Part shown: one piece after another, positions 44,469 through 53,888 of the stretch
How the letters are laid out: every line of letters begins with the position of its first letter
Position numbering within the stretch: the stretch's first letter is position 1
DNA from: Streptomyces sp. CB01201
GTDB lineage: Bacteria > Actinomycetota > Actinomycetes > Streptomycetales > Streptomycetaceae
DNA length: 64,000 nucleotides
NCBI RefSeq assembly: GCF_002803085.1
Contig: NZ_NNBJ01000003.1
Location: 124,001 to 188,000 of the forward strand
Reading direction: 5' to 3'
Notes under the pieces: generated by a model
Told to the model about the DNA's origin: nothing
The model's input: the letters and a program-made list of their open reading frames with translations, nothing else
Database searches by the model: none
Made by a program: the position numbers and the translations under genes

Positions 44469-47400
44469 TCAGCCCTTGCGAGCCCGGGTCGCCTTCTTCG
44501 CCGGCGCAGCCTTCTTCGCGGCGGCCGCCGAAACCGCCTTCCGTGCGGCCGGCACGGCCTTGCTGGCCGCTACCGCCTTCTTGGCCGGCGCCCGCTTCGC
44601 GGACTTCCGCCCCGGCGAAGACGCCGCGTCACTGATCCGGTCCGCCCCCAGAATGTCCCGCAGGAACTTCCCGGTGTGGCTGGCCGGCTCGGAGGCGACC
44701 TCCTCGGGCGTGCCCTCCGCGATGACCAGGCCACCCCCGTTGCCGCCCTCGGGACCCATGTCGATCACCCAGTCCGCCGTCTTGATGACGTCCAGATTGT
44801 GCTCGATCACGATCACCGAGTTGCCCTTGTCGACCAGGCCCGAAAGCACCTTGATCAGCTTCGAGATGTCCTCGAAGTGCAACCCCGTGGTGGGCTCGTC
44901 CAGGACGTACACCGTGCGGCCCGTGGACCGCTTCTGAAGCTCCGAGGCGAGCTTCACTCGCTGCGCCTCACCACCCGAAAGCGTCGGCGCGGACTGCCCG
45001 AGGCGGACGTACCCGAGCCCGACCTCGTTCAGCGTCCGCAGATGACGGGCGATCGTCGGAACGGCCTCGAAGAACTCCAGGCCCTCCTCGATCGGCATGT
45101 CCAGGACCTCGGCGATGGACTTGCCCTTGTAGTGGACCTCCAGGGTCTCCCGGTTGTAGCGCGCCCCGTGGCAGACCTCGCACGGGACGTACACGTCCGG
45201 CAGGAAGTTCATCTCGATCTTGATCGTGCCGTCGCCCGAGCAGTTCTCGCAGCGGCCGCCCTTGACGTTGAAGGAGAAGCGGCCCGGCAGATAGCCGCGG
45301 ACCTTCGCCTCCATCGTCTCGGCGAACAGCCTGCGGACGTGGTCGAAGACGCCCGTGTACGTCGCCGGGTTGGACCGGGGGGTCCGGCCGATCGGCGACT
45401 GGTCGACATGTACGACCTTGTCGACGAGGTCGTCGCCGTCCACCCGGGTGTGCCGGCCGGGCACGCTGCGCGCCCCGTTCAGCTCGCGCGCCAGGTGCGT
45501 GTACAGGATGTCGTTGACCAGCGTCGACTTGCCCGAGCCCGAGACGCCCGTGACGGCGGTCAGTACGCCGAGCGGGAACGAGACGTCGATGTCCTGGAGG
45601 TTGTTCTCCTTCGCGCCGTGCACGGTGAGCCGGCGCTTGGGGTCGACAGGGCGGCGCACATCGGGCAGCGGGATGGACCGCTTGCCCGCCAGGTACTGCC
45701 CGGTCATCGACTCCTTGTTGCTGAGCAGCTGCTTCAACGGGCCGCTGTGGACGACCTTTCCGCCGTGCTCGCCGGCGCCGGGGCCGATGTCGACGACCCA
45801 GTCGGCCACCTTGATGGTGTCCTCGTCGTGCTCGACGACGATCAGGGTGTTGCCCATGTCGCGCAGCCGGACCAGCGTCTCGATCAGCCGGTGGTTGTCG
45901 CGCTGGTGCAGTCCGATCGAGGGCTCGTCCAGGACGTAGAGCACGCCGACCAGGCCGGAGCCGATCTGGGTGGCGAGCCGGATGCGCTGGGCCTCGCCGC
46001 CGGAGAGCGTGCCGGCCGCGCGGTTGAGCGAGAGGTAGTCGAGGCCGACGTCGACCAGGAACTTCAGCCGCTCGTTGACCTCCTTCAGGACCCGCTCGGC
46101 GATCTTCTTGTCGCGGCTGTTGAGCTTGAGCTTGGCCAGGAAGTCCGCGCAGTCGCTGATCGACATCGCGGCGACCTCGGCGATGGACCGCTCCATCACG
46201 GTGACCGCGAGGACCAGGGGCTTCAGGCGCGTGCCTTCACAGGTCGGGCAGGGCACCTCGCGCATATAGCCCTCGAAGCGCTCGCGCGCCCCGTCGGTCT
46301 CGGCCTCGGAGTGGCGCCGCTTGACGAACGGCACCGCGCCCTCGAATGCGGTGGTGTACGCCCGCTCGCGTCCGTACCGGTTGCGGTAACGGACCTCGAT
46401 CTGGGTCTTGTGGCCGTACAGGAGCGCCTTCTTGGCGCGCTGCGGAAGGCCGGCCCAGGGAATGTCGGTGCGGAAGCCCAGCTCGCCGGCGAGCGCCCCC
46501 ACCAGACGGGCGAAGTAGTCCTTGGTGTGGCCGAGCGACCACGGCGAGACGGCGCCCTCGTCGAGGGACTTGTCCTCGTCCGGGATGATCAGGTCGGGGT
46601 CGACCTCCATCCGCGTGCCGATGCCGGTGCAGTCGGGGCAGGCGCCGAACGGCGAGTTGAAGGAGAAGGAGCGCGGCTCCAGCTCCTCGAAGGACAGGTC
46701 GTCGTACGGGCAGTACAGGTGCTCCGAGTACATCCGCTCGCGCTCGGGGTCGTCGGCCGCCAGGTCGACGAAGTCGAGCACGACCATGCCCCCGGACAGG
46801 CCGAGCGCGGTCTCCACCGAGTCGGTGAGGCGGCGCTTGGCGCCGTCCTTCACCGTCAGGCGGTCGATGACCACCTCGATGGTGTGCTTCTCCTGCTTCT
46901 TCAGCTTGGGCGGCTCGGCGAGCTGGATGGTCTCGCCGTCGACCCGGGCCCGGCTGTAGCCCTTGGTCTGGAGGTCGGCGAACAGGTCGACGAACTCGCC
47001 CTTGCGCTCACGGACCAGCGGCGAGAGCACCTGGAACCGGCTGCCCTCGGGCAGGTCGAGCACCTTGTCGACGATGGCCTGCGGCGACTGGCGCGAGATG
47101 GGCCGGCGGCACTCGGGGCAGTGCGGCTTGCCGATGCGCGCGAACAGCAGGCGCAGGTAGTCGTAGACCTCGGTGATGGTGCCGACCGTCGAGCGCGGGT
47201 TGCGCGAGGTCGACTTCTGGTCGATGGAGACCGCGGGCGACAGGCCCTCGATGAAGTCGACGTCCGGCTTGTCCATCTGGCCGAGGAACTGCCGGGCGTA
47301 CGAGGACAGCGACTCGACGTACCTGCGCTGGCCCTCCGCGAAGATCGTGTCGAAGGCGAGCGAGGACTTGCCCGACCCGGAAAGACCCGTGAAGACGATG

Positions 47401-47480
47401 AGGGAGTCGCGCGGCAGGTCGAGCGAGACGTTCTTGAGGTTGTGCTCGCGCGCGCCACGGACGATGAGACGGTCGGCCAC
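44469..47480 (-). CDS. uvrA: UvrABC excision nuclease subunit A
   Basis: 1003 residues from GTG ([18 protein letters not shown]); a GTG 12 nt upstream is an alternative, but AAAGG is better placed for the inner one. It has two ABC ATPase modules. Walker A1 is GLSGSGKSS at 32-40 and A2 is GVSGSGKST near 655. Zinc modules are [20 protein letters not shown] and CENCSGDG ... CEVCHG. Signatures are LSGGEAQR in both halves. It recognises DNA lesions and loads UvrB. The last 45 or so residues are a Lys/Ala/Pro tail ([20 protein letters not shown]...) beyond the normal end. No PafBC-type motif is seen upstream. Confidence 0.97.
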   Translation of the reverse strand: MADRLIVRGAREHNLKNVSLDLPRDSLIVFTGLSGSGKSSLAFDTIFAEGQRRYVESLSSYARQFLGQMDKPDVDFIEGLSPAVSIDQKSTSRNPRSTVGTITEVYDYLRLLFARIGKPHCPECRRPISRQSPQAIVDKVLDLPEGSRFQVLSPLVRERKGEFVDLFADLQTKGYSRARVDGETIQLAEPPKLKKQEKHTIEVVIDRLTVKDGAKRRLTDSVETALGLSGGMVVLDFVDLAADDPERERMYSEHLYCPYDDLSFEELEPRSFSFNSPFGACPDCTGIGTRMEVDPDLIIPDEDKSLDEGAVSPWSLGHTKDYFARLVGALAGELGFRTDIPWAGLPQRAKKALLYGHKTQIEVRYRNRYGRERAYTTAFEGAVPFVKRRHSEAETDGARERFEGYMREVPCPTCEGTRLKPLVLAVTVMERSIAEVAAMSISDCADFLAKLKLNSRDKKIAERVLKEVNERLKFLVDVGLDYLSLNRAAGTLSGGEAQRIRLATQIGSGLVGVLYVLDEPSIGLHQRDNHRLIETLVRLRDMGNTLIVVEHDEDTIKVADWVVDIGPGAGEHGGKVVHSGPLKQLLSNKESMTGQYLAGKRSIPLPDVRRPVDPKRRLTVHGAKENNLQDIDVSFPLGVLTAVTGVSGSGKSTLVNDILYTHLARELNGARSVPGRHTRVDGDDLVDKVVHVDQSPIGRTPRSNPATYTGVFDHVRRLFAETMEAKVRGYLPGRFSFNVKGGRCENCSGDGTIKIEMNFLPDVYVPCEVCHGARYNRETLEVHYKGKSIAEVLDMPIEEGLEFFEAVPTIARHLRTLNEVGLGYVRLGQSAPTLSGGEAQRVKLASELQKRSTGRTVYVLDEPTTGLHFEDISKLIKVLSGLVDKGNSVIVIEHNLDVIKTADWVIDMGPEGGNGGGLVIAEGTPEEVASEPASHTGKFLRDILGADRISDAASSPGRKSAKRAPAKKAVAASKAVPAARKAVSAAAAKKAAPAKKATRARKG

Positions 47481-47571
47481 GCCGGTCCGCACCTTTCATA
47501 GGGAGAGGGAGCTTGCAGGACCCCCACCCAGAGTAGGGGGGCCGCCGCGGTGATGTCGTTGATTCTTGGAT

Positions 47572-47609
47572 GAACCGGACAGGTTCCCCAACGCTTCCGA
47601 GTGGGAACC
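47572..47609. promoter_or_regulatory. Interlocked inverted repeats between uvrA and the divergent gene
   Basis: GAACC at 47572-47576 pairs with GGTTC at 47582-47586 (5-nt gap). GGTTCCC at 47582-47588 also pairs with GGGAACC at 47603-47609 (14-nt gap). The three half-sites lie between uvrA (-) and the gene at 47698 (+). Spacing differs from the LexA box GAAC-N4-GTTC. Confidence 0.4.
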
Positions 47610-47684
47610 CATTCCCGAGCGTATAGCACGTGCATTCGATTTACGGACTCGTCCAGCCACCTTCACCCGGACGAGTGGCGGGGC

Positions 47685-47690
47685 TATCGT
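47685..47690 (+). promoter_or_regulatory. -10 box of a probable leaderless promoter (mycothiol-type gene)
   Basis: TATCGT ends 7 nt before the ATG at 47698. Confidence 0.5.
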
Positions 47691-47697
47691 CGGCGCC

Positions 47698-48387
47698 ATG
47701 ATGGATCACGCGCGCGACCTGGCCTCTGTACGCGAAGCCACCGAACGGCTGCTCACCGCAGCCGCCGCACTGGACAACGCCTCCGTGGCCGAGCCGTCAC
47801 GGCTGCCCGGCTGGAGCCGCGGCCATGTGCTCGCCCATATCGCACGGAACGCGGACGCGCTCGTCAACGTGCTGGCCGGGCGGCCCATGTATGCGAGCGC
47901 CGAGACCCGGGACGCCGACATCGACCGCGACGCGCCCCGCCCGCTGGACGTCCAGCTCGCGGACGTACGCGACAGCGCGGCCGGTTTCCAGGCGGAGGGC
48001 GAGCGGCCCGCCGACTGGTCCCGCACGGTCGAGCTGCGCAACGGCGTGACGGACGCCGCGGCCCGGGTGCCCTTCCGCCGGCTCGTCGAGGTCGAGCTGC
48101 ACCATGTGGACCTCGGGGTCGGCTATGAACTCGAAGACCTCCCCGAGGATTTCGTCCGCCGCGAGACCGACTTCCTCGCCGAGCGGTTCGCCGGCCACAA
48201 GGACCTGCCGTCGCTCGCCCTGAGCGACGACGCCGGCCGGAGCTGGACCACTGGCGGCGGCGCCGACGGCAGCCCCGTACACGTGAGCGGCCCCGCCGCG
48301 GATCTGGTCGGCTGGCTCGCCGGACGCCGCGACGGCGCGGCCCTGAAGACGACCGGCGGGGCGCTGCCCGCCCTGCCCCCGCTGTGA
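47698..48387 (+). CDS. Maleylpyruvate isomerase family / DinB-like mycothiol-dependent enzyme
   Basis: 229 residues (ATGATG start; the first is chosen from the -10 spacing). The DinB/MDMPI four-helix bundle is visible: LPGWSRGHVLAHIARNADALVNVL near residue 40 carries the first metal His, and VEVELHHVDLGVGYELEDLPEDF near 130 carries the second HxxD pair. A C-terminal beta domain (SPVHVSGPAADLVGWLAGR) follows. Members are metal-dependent and often use mycothiol, the actinobacterial low-molecular-weight thiol. The substrate is unknown. 21 bp separate it from the MBL gene. Confidence 0.85.
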   Translation: MMDHARDLASVREATERLLTAAAALDNASVAEPSRLPGWSRGHVLAHIARNADALVNVLAGRPMYASAETRDADIDRDAPRPLDVQLADVRDSAAGFQAEGERPADWSRTVELRNGVTDAAARVPFRRLVEVELHHVDLGVGYELEDLPEDFVRRETDFLAERFAGHKDLPSLALSDDAGRSWTTGGGADGSPVHVSGPAADLVGWLAGRRDGAALKTTGGALPALPPL

Positions 48388-48396
48388 CCCCGGCGC

Positions 48397-48402
48397 TAGG
48401 GT
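48397..48402 (+). promoter_or_regulatory. -10 box of a probable leaderless promoter (MBL gene)
   Basis: TAGGGT ends 6 nt before the ATG at 48409. Confidence 0.45.
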
Positions 48403-48408
48403 GAGCCC

Positions 48409-49065
48409 ATGACGTACAGCGGAGCGGTGAAGGCCGGCGGTCCCGCCGATGTGCACGAGTTGACGGATCTGATGATCTCCAAGGTGGAGGTCGGCGCGAT
48501 GGGCAACAACGCCTATCTGTTGCGCTGCCGCGCCACCGGCGAGCAACTCCTCATCGACGCGGCCGCCGATCCGGCGACGCTGCTCACGCTGATCGGTGAC
48601 GACGGCATCGCGTCCGTCGTCACCACGCACCGCCACGGCGACCACTGGCAGGCGCTCGCCGAGGTGGTCGCGGCGACGGGCGCGCGCACCTACGCGGGGC
48701 GTTACGACGCCGAGGGCATTCCCGTGCCGACCGATGTGCCGGTCGAGGACGGCGAGACGATCAGGGTCGGCCGCGTCGAGCTCACCGCGCGCCACCTCGT
48801 CGGCCACACCCCGGGCTCGATCGCCCTCGTCTACGACGACCCGCACGGGCACCCCCATGTATTCACCGGCGACTGCCTCTTCCCCGGCGGCGTGGGCAAC
48901 ACCTGGAAGGACCCCGAGGCCTTCGCGAGCCTCATCCGCGATGTCGAGACCAAGCTCTTCGACGCCCTGCCGGACGAGACCTGGGTCTATCCCGGCCACG
49001 GCAACGACACCACCCTCGGCGACGAGCGCCCGCATCTGCCCGAGTGGCACGCGCGCGGCTGGTAG
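48409..49065 (+). CDS. Metallo-beta-lactamase fold hydrolase (glyoxalase II-like)
   Basis: 218 residues. The metal motif is THRHGDHW (HxHxDH, near residue 68); further ligands are the His in RHLVGHTPGSIAL (near 133), Asp in FTGDCLFPGG (near 153) and His in VYPGHGNDTTLG (near 200). The pattern is closest to glyoxalase II-like thioester hydrolases. With the preceding gene it may handle mycothiol or related conjugates, an inference from adjacency. A 10-bp hairpin follows the stop. Confidence 0.88.
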   Translation: MTYSGAVKAGGPADVHELTDLMISKVEVGAMGNNAYLLRCRATGEQLLIDAAADPATLLTLIGDDGIASVVTTHRHGDHWQALAEVVAATGARTYAGRYDAEGIPVPTDVPVEDGETIRVGRVELTARHLVGHTPGSIALVYDDPHGHPHVFTGDCLFPGGVGNTWKDPEAFASLIRDVETKLFDALPDETWVYPGHGNDTTLGDERPHLPEWHARGW

Positions 49066-49072
49066 CCACCGG

Positions 49073-49095
49073 CCGGCGGCGGGCTCCGCCGCCGG
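49073..49095 (+). terminator. Terminator hairpin of the MBL gene
   Basis: A perfect 10-bp stem (49073-49082 with 49086-49095) and 3-nt loop lies 7 bp after the stop. Confidence 0.7.
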
Positions 49096-49146
49096 TCCCG
49101 CCTGGGGAGCCGGCCCGTTCGGGGCGTCGAAGATGTCCATGCCCCG

Positions 49147-49169
49147 ATGGTGGCACCCGCCACTGACAA
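49147..49169 (-). promoter_or_regulatory. Orphan RecA-NDp/PafBC-like motif, antisense to the MBL gene
   Basis: On the minus strand TTGTCAGTG (49169-49161), 8 nt, CACCAT (49152-49147), then 6 nt to an ATG at 49140 that opens a long minus frame running into the MBL gene. The -10 has C instead of the consensus first T. Confidence 0.4.
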
Positions 49170-49257
49170 CCGGCCGCGCGCGCGTGCTCCCGCCCGCCGC
49201 CCACCGAACCCCCGCGCGCCCCCGTAACGCATGATCACCCCGGGTAGTTGGCGCGGC

Positions 49258-50586
49258 ATGAGCACCACCACAGCACCGCAGTCCCCCGCTCCCCCCTCGA
49301 TGCTCCGCCTCGCGGCCGCCTCGCTCGCCGGCACCGCGATCGAGTTCTACGACTTCTTCGTCTACGGGACGGCCGCCGCCCTGGTCCTGGGCCCGCTGTT
49401 CTTCCCCACGTTCTCCGCGCTCGCGGGCACCCTGGCCGCCTTCGGCACCTTCGGGGCCGGTTTCCTGGCCCGACCGCTCGGCTCGGTCGTCTTCGGGCAC
49501 ATCGGCGACCGCTACGGGCGCCGCCCGGTCATGTTCGCCTCGCTCGCACTGACCGGCCTCGCGACGGTGGCGGTGGGCTGTGTGCCCTCGTACGCCTCGA
49601 TCGGCATCACGGCACCCGTGCTGCTCCTGGTGCTTCGCTTCCTGCAAGGTCTGGGGCTCGGCGGCGAATGGGGCGGGGCGGTGCTGCTCACGGCCGAGCA
49701 CGCGCCCGCCCACCGGCGCGGACTGTGGACGAGCTTTCCGCAGATCGGCCCGTCCCTCGGCTTCCTGCTGGCCAACGGGATCGTCCTCGCCCTGTCGGCC
49801 GGTCTGACCGACGCCCAGTTCCGCGACTGGGGGTGGCGGGTACCGTTCTGGGGCGCCGGGCTGCTCGCGCTCGGCGGCCTGCTGCTGCGCACCTCGCTCG
49901 CCGAGACCCCGCAGTTCCACGAGATGGGCGAGCCGGTCAGGCTGCCACTGCTCGAAGTGGCGCGCGGGCACTGGCGGTTGGTGCTGCTGACCGCGGGCGC
50001 CCTCGCGATCGGGTACGCCGTCTTCTACGCGGTGTCGACCTGGTCGCTCGCGTACGCGACCGAACGGCTCGGCGTCGACCGCACCGTGATGCTGACCTGC
50101 GTCATGGCCGCCGTCGCGATCATGGGCGCCCTGACCCCGGCGGCGGCGCTGCTCGGCGACCGTTACGGGCGCCGGCCGCTGTGCCTGGTGGGCTGCGCCG
50201 CCACGGTGGTGTGGATGTTCCCGATGATCGCGCTGCTCGGTACCGCCCAGCCTCTGCTGATGTTCGCCGGATTCCTCGGCGCGATGCTGGCGTTCATCTC
50301 CATGTTCGCGGTGATCGCGGCGTATCTGCCGGAGCTGTACGAACCGCGGGTGCGGTGCACCGGAGCCGCCGTCGGCTACAACCTGGGCGGTGTCGTGGGC
50401 GGCGCCCTCACCCCGATCGTGGCCACGGCGCTGTCGCGCGGCGAGGGCCCGCCCTGGGGTGTCGCCGCGTATCTCACCGGCATCGGGCTGCTGAGCCTGG
50501 CCTGTTTCGCACTGCTCCCCGAGACCCGGCCGGCGCCGGTGGCGCAGCCGGGACCCGGGGCGGAGCCGGAGGCGGCCCCGGTATAG
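49258..50586 (+). CDS. MFS transporter, metabolite:H+ symporter (MHS) type
   Basis: 442 residues with twelve hydrophobic segments. MHS hallmarks: SLAGTAIEFYDFFVYGTAAALVLGPLFFP at the N-terminus, GHIGDRYGRRPVM near residue 80, RFLQGLGLGGEWGGAVLL near 125, and GDRYGRRPLCLVG near 300. These carriers take up carboxylates, osmolytes or aromatic acids with protons. An in-frame ATG 27 nt upstream is possible; the chosen start matches the usual length. The stop lies in the loop of a hairpin shared with terC. Confidence 0.88.
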   Translation: MSTTTAPQSPAPPSMLRLAAASLAGTAIEFYDFFVYGTAAALVLGPLFFPTFSALAGTLAAFGTFGAGFLARPLGSVVFGHIGDRYGRRPVMFASLALTGLATVAVGCVPSYASIGITAPVLLLVLRFLQGLGLGGEWGGAVLLTAEHAPAHRRGLWTSFPQIGPSLGFLLANGIVLALSAGLTDAQFRDWGWRVPFWGAGLLALGGLLLRTSLAETPQFHEMGEPVRLPLLEVARGHWRLVLLTAGALAIGYAVFYAVSTWSLAYATERLGVDRTVMLTCVMAAVAIMGALTPAAALLGDRYGRRPLCLVGCAATVVWMFPMIALLGTAQPLLMFAGFLGAMLAFISMFAVIAAYLPELYEPRVRCTGAAVGYNLGGVVGGALTPIVATALSRGEGPPWGVAAYLTGIGLLSLACFALLPETRPAPVAQPGPGAEPEAAPV

Positions 50587-50595
50587 GGGGCCGCC
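50571..50595. terminator. Bidirectional hairpin between the MHS transporter and terC
   Basis: A 9-bp stem (50571-50579 with 50587-50595) spans the TAG stop of the transporter and lies 11 bp past the terC stop on the other strand. Confidence 0.6.
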
Positions 50596-50605
50596 CCGCT
50601 GCCAG

Positions 50606-51586
50606 TCAGGCGCCGATGCTGTCCTTCTGGGGCTGCTCGGCCGCCGCCTGCTTCTTCGCGGCGATGAGGCTGGTGATGGTGGTGATGACCAGCACACCGC
50701 AGATGACGCCCAGCGAGACGGGGATGGAGATCTCCGGAACGTTCACCCCGTTCTCGTGCAGGGCGTGCAGCACCAGCTTCACGCCGATGAAGCCGAGGAT
50801 CACCGACAGGCCGTAACTGAGGTGGACCAGCTTCTTGAGCAGTCCGCCGATCAGGAAGTACAGCTGACGCAGACCCATCAGGGCGAAGGCATTGGCGGTG
50901 AAGACGATGTACGGGTCCTGGGTGAGGCCGAAGATCGCGGGGATCGAGTCCATCGCGAACAGCACATCGGTCGTGCCGATGGCGAGCATGACGACCATCA
51001 ACGGCGTCATGATCTTCTTGCCGTTGTTCCGTACGAAGAGCTTGGTGCCGTGGTACTTGTCGGCGACGCCGAACTTCTTCTCGACGGACTTCAGCAGGCG
51101 GTTCTCCTCGAACTCCTCCTCCTCGTCACCGGAGCGCGCCTCCTGGATGAGCTTCCAGGCCGTGTAGATGAGGAACGCGCCGAAGATGTAGAAGACCCAG
51201 GAGAAGTTGGCGATCACCGCGGCACCGGCCGCGATGAAGATCGCTCGCAGCACGAGGGCGATCAACACGCCGAAGAGCAACACCCGTTGCTGGAGGTGCG
51301 AGGGCACCGAGAACTTCGCCATGATCAGGATGAAGACGAAGAGGTTGTCGACGCTGAGCGACTTCTCGGTGATGAAGCCGGCGAAGAACTCGCCCGACGC
51401 CTGGCTGTTGCCGAAGAACAACAGGCCGAGGCCGAAGAGCGCGGCCAGCACGATCCAGACCACGGTCCAGACGCCGGCTTCCTTGACCGACACGTCATGG
51501 GGCTTGCGCCCGATGAAGAAGTCGGCCGCGATCAGGGCACACAGACCAAGAATGGTCAGCACCCACAGAGTCATTGAAACGTCCAC
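50606..51586 (-). CDS. TerC-family integral membrane protein
   Basis: 326 residues from GTG, with GGAGG 4 nt upstream deciding the start over the ATG four codons in. Nine or so hydrophobic helices; TerC hallmarks are ITEKSLSVDNLFVFILIM near residue 75 and LAIGTTDVLFAMDSIPAIFGLT near 205, each with acidic residues in the membrane that may bind metal. An acidic loop (SGDEEEEFEENR) lies near 155. TerC proteins are linked to tellurite resistance and to Mn homeostasis. The long leader has riboswitch-like features. Same strand as the two terD genes upstream. Confidence 0.92.
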   Translation of the reverse strand: MDVSMTLWVLTILGLCALIAADFFIGRKPHDVSVKEAGVWTVVWIVLAALFGLGLLFFGNSQASGEFFAGFITEKSLSVDNLFVFILIMAKFSVPSHLQQRVLLFGVLIALVLRAIFIAAGAAVIANFSWVFYIFGAFLIYTAWKLIQEARSGDEEEEFEENRLLKSVEKKFGVADKYHGTKLFVRNNGKKIMTPLMVVMLAIGTTDVLFAMDSIPAIFGLTQDPYIVFTANAFALMGLRQLYFLIGGLLKKLVHLSYGLSVILGFIGVKLVLHALHENGVNVPEISIPVSLGVICGVLVITTITSLIAAKKQAAAEQPQKDSIGA

Positions 51587-51639
51587 TGCGCCTCCGGCGT
51601 CGTACGGCTACTGATCAGCGTCGTCGCTGCCGGAGGTCT

Positions 51640-51745
51640 CTTCCACCCGGGCGCCTTCCCTCGCGCCGCGGGCCGGCGCCCCGGGACCCGTCCCGTGGGT
51701 CCGTATTGACGGGAACGCCGCAGTCGGGAGTACTCCCCTCCGCTG
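51640..51745 (-). ncRNA. Structured terC leader, possible yybP-ykoY (Mn2+) riboswitch
   Basis: The 278-bp gap upstream of terC has a plausible minus-strand promoter (TTACCA near 51780, TAGGCT at 51757-51752). Transcription would start near 51745, giving a leader of about 160 nt. The leader begins with a CCTC/GAGG hairpin, then GGGGAGTA (51738-51731), then GTCAATACGGACCC and long GC stems. GGGGAGUA is the strongest sequence hallmark of yybP-ykoY RNAs, which often control TerC-type genes. The rest of the consensus could not be checked by eye. Confidence 0.42.
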
Positions 51746-51864
51746 AGAGGAAGCCTACCCGAACAACCAAGAAATGGTAAAGAGATTGGTAAAGGAGAAC
51801 CAAAAGGCCAGGTCGGGGGCGTCCGTTCTGGTCCTGACAGCCGAGTGGCCGCGGCAGGCGGGCC

Positions 51865-53784
51865 TCAGTGCGGCCAGGCCGCGCGCGCCTCGCCGACCCG
51901 GCCGAGGACCTGCTCCAGGACCCGGCTGCCGGGCGGCGTGAGAGGCGGCTCGTACGTCCAGGCGTGCCCCACCCAGGGGTCGGCCAGGTGGTCGTCGGGG
52001 ACCGGCGTCAGGCGCAGCAGCGAGCGCCACAGCGGCTGGAGGACGGGCCCGTACTCGCTGGCCTCCTCGCGGTCGGCCACCATCAGCAGATGTACGCCGA
52101 CCGAGGGCCCCTCGTCCGCGAGGTAGCGCAGCTGGTTGAGGGCCCGGTCGTCGAAGCCGTGCGGAAAGTCGTTGACGATGAGCAGCTGCTCGGCGGTGTC
52201 CATGCCGGGCGGCAGCGCGTCGGCGCCCGCCCCGGCCCGCACCGCCATCTGGACCAGGTCCACCCGCTCGGTGAGCCCGGCGAGCATCGCGGACACTCCG
52301 GCCGCGCCCGCCGCGGGCGGTGCGGCGAGCACCCCGGCCCGGGTGAGCGGGGCGAGCCGGCCGGCGGCCGAGCCGGCCGGGTCGATGACGTGGACGGCGA
52401 ACTCATGGGCCGGATAGACCGCGAGCAGCCGGGCCGCGACCGCCACCGCGGTGTCGACCGCGAGGCCCTTGACCCGGTCGGGGTCCAGGAAAACGGCCTC
52501 GTCGGAGCCGCCGCGCCCGGAGTCGATCCACAGACCTCGTTCCAGGGGCAGCCTGATCAGCATCGGAATGCGCAGCTCCGGCTGCTCGGGCAACGTCAGT
52601 TCGCCGATGCGCAGGGCCATCGGAAGCTCCATCGGCACCCGGTAGGCGTGCCACACCGGGTTGTCCCAGCGGGCGTACGCCGGCGGCAGCGCCGGCTCGA
52701 CCACCTCGGACTCGGCGGCCAGCTGGGCGAGATCGCGGTCGAGCACCTCCCTGGCCCGGCCGACGAGTTCCTCCCGTTTGGCGTGGGCCTCCTCGCGCGC
52801 CCGGTCCCCGGCCTGTCCCATCCGGCCGCGCGGATCGGACAGGGCGCGGTCCAGCTCCTGCTCCATCCGCGAGTCCGCGAAGTCGACGGCGCTGCGGTAG
52901 GCGGCGACCGTCCTGGCCAGGTCCTCGAACATGCCCCACACCTGGTTGTAGAGCCGCTCGTCCATCGACCAGCCGGAGGCGTCGCCCGCGACGGGCGGCG
53001 CGGGCTCACCGGGTGCCGCGGGCGGCGCGACCGGGGCGGGCGCCGGGGGCGCGCCGGTCCGGCGCCGGGGGTGCGCGTAGTTGATCGGACCGCCGTCGCC
53101 GACCGGCTGAGGGGGCACCGCGGCGGGCGGTTCGGCGTCGGCCGCGTCGGCGCCGCCGGGCGCCCCGGGCGCGGGCGTACGCACCCTCGCGTCGTCGCTC
53201 GTACGCTGCGGGGGCGCCGCGACCGAGCGGGAGGCGCCGAGCGCGATGGCGTCCTGGATGGTGGCGGCGAGGCGCCCGGCCTCGGGCAGGCCCTGGTCGG
53301 CGAGGAGATCGGCGAGGCCGCCCGCGTACCCCTGGCCGATGGCGCGGATCTTCCAGGCGCCCTGACGGCGGTAGAGCTCCAGGGCCACGACGGCCGTCTC
53401 GGCGCCGAGGCCGGTGAGGGTGAAGGTGGCGATCTCGGTGCCGTCGAGTGCGGTGACGGCGACGAAGGGGGCGGCCACCGCGGCGAACCGGCTGGGGCCC
53501 GCCGTGCCGTGCGGCAGCGCGAGCAGCACATGGACCCGGTGCACGCCCTCGCCCAGGGCCTCCAGATCCACCGCGAGGCGGTGGTCGGCCGCGGCCTGCC
53601 GGGAGACTTCGAGACCGGGCAGGGTCGGTGAGCCGGGGTGGGCGACCCGCTCCGCCCCGTGCACCCGGCCCTGCTCGTCGCCGAGGGTGGCGCCGGCCAC
53701 GACCGGGGTGCCGGCCGACACCCGGATCTCCAGTCGCGTCCCGGGCAGGGGGTGGTTCTGTCCCCGTACCAGCTCGGCCGTCAT
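51865..53784 (-). CDS. TerD-domain protein fused to a degenerate FtsK-like ATPase region
   Basis: 639 residues. Residues 1-185 form a TerD beta-sandwich (LEIRVSAGTPVVAGATL, TIATFTLTGLGAETAVVALELYRRQGAWKIRAIGQGYAGGLADLL). Residues 190-275 are a Pro/Ala-rich linker, and 285-370 a charged helical region. From about 400 to 620 the fold resembles an FtsK/HerA-type ATPase: a beta-strand start RIPMLIRLPLERGLWIDSG where a P-loop would be expected but is absent, AEQLLIVNDFP in place of Walker B, and GVHLLMVADRE. No Walker A is present, so ATP hydrolysis is unlikely. TerD-linked proteins belong to the Ter stress systems. A distinct terD gene lies upstream. Confidence 0.8.
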   Translation of the reverse strand: MTAELVRGQNHPLPGTRLEIRVSAGTPVVAGATLGDEQGRVHGAERVAHPGSPTLPGLEVSRQAAADHRLAVDLEALGEGVHRVHVLLALPHGTAGPSRFAAVAAPFVAVTALDGTEIATFTLTGLGAETAVVALELYRRQGAWKIRAIGQGYAGGLADLLADQGLPEAGRLAATIQDAIALGASRSVAAPPQRTSDDARVRTPAPGAPGGADAADAEPPAAVPPQPVGDGGPINYAHPRRRTGAPPAPAPVAPPAAPGEPAPPVAGDASGWSMDERLYNQVWGMFEDLARTVAAYRSAVDFADSRMEQELDRALSDPRGRMGQAGDRAREEAHAKREELVGRAREVLDRDLAQLAAESEVVEPALPPAYARWDNPVWHAYRVPMELPMALRIGELTLPEQPELRIPMLIRLPLERGLWIDSGRGGSDEAVFLDPDRVKGLAVDTAVAVAARLLAVYPAHEFAVHVIDPAGSAAGRLAPLTRAGVLAAPPAAGAAGVSAMLAGLTERVDLVQMAVRAGAGADALPPGMDTAEQLLIVNDFPHGFDDRALNQLRYLADEGPSVGVHLLMVADREEASEYGPVLQPLWRSLLRLTPVPDDHLADPWVGHAWTYEPPLTPPGSRVLEQVLGRVGEARAAWPH

Positions 53785-53888
53785 CGCCTCTGTCCCCTCG
53801 TCGAGTTGATGGTGGTGCGTATGCCGCGGACGCGGTTGCGTCGCAGCTCCCGACGGCGTCGTGCCTCCGGGAGCTGCGGTGCTGCGTT

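Noticed and set aside
44676-47501. 941-codon plus-strand frame opposite uvrA
   Set aside because: Antisense shadow rich in Asp, Leu, Val, Gly and Arg with no domain. uvrA is unmistakable on the other strand.
47572-47586. LexA box before uvrA
   Set aside because: The GAAC and GTTC half-sites are 7 nt apart, not 4. Kept only as an unexplained inverted repeat.
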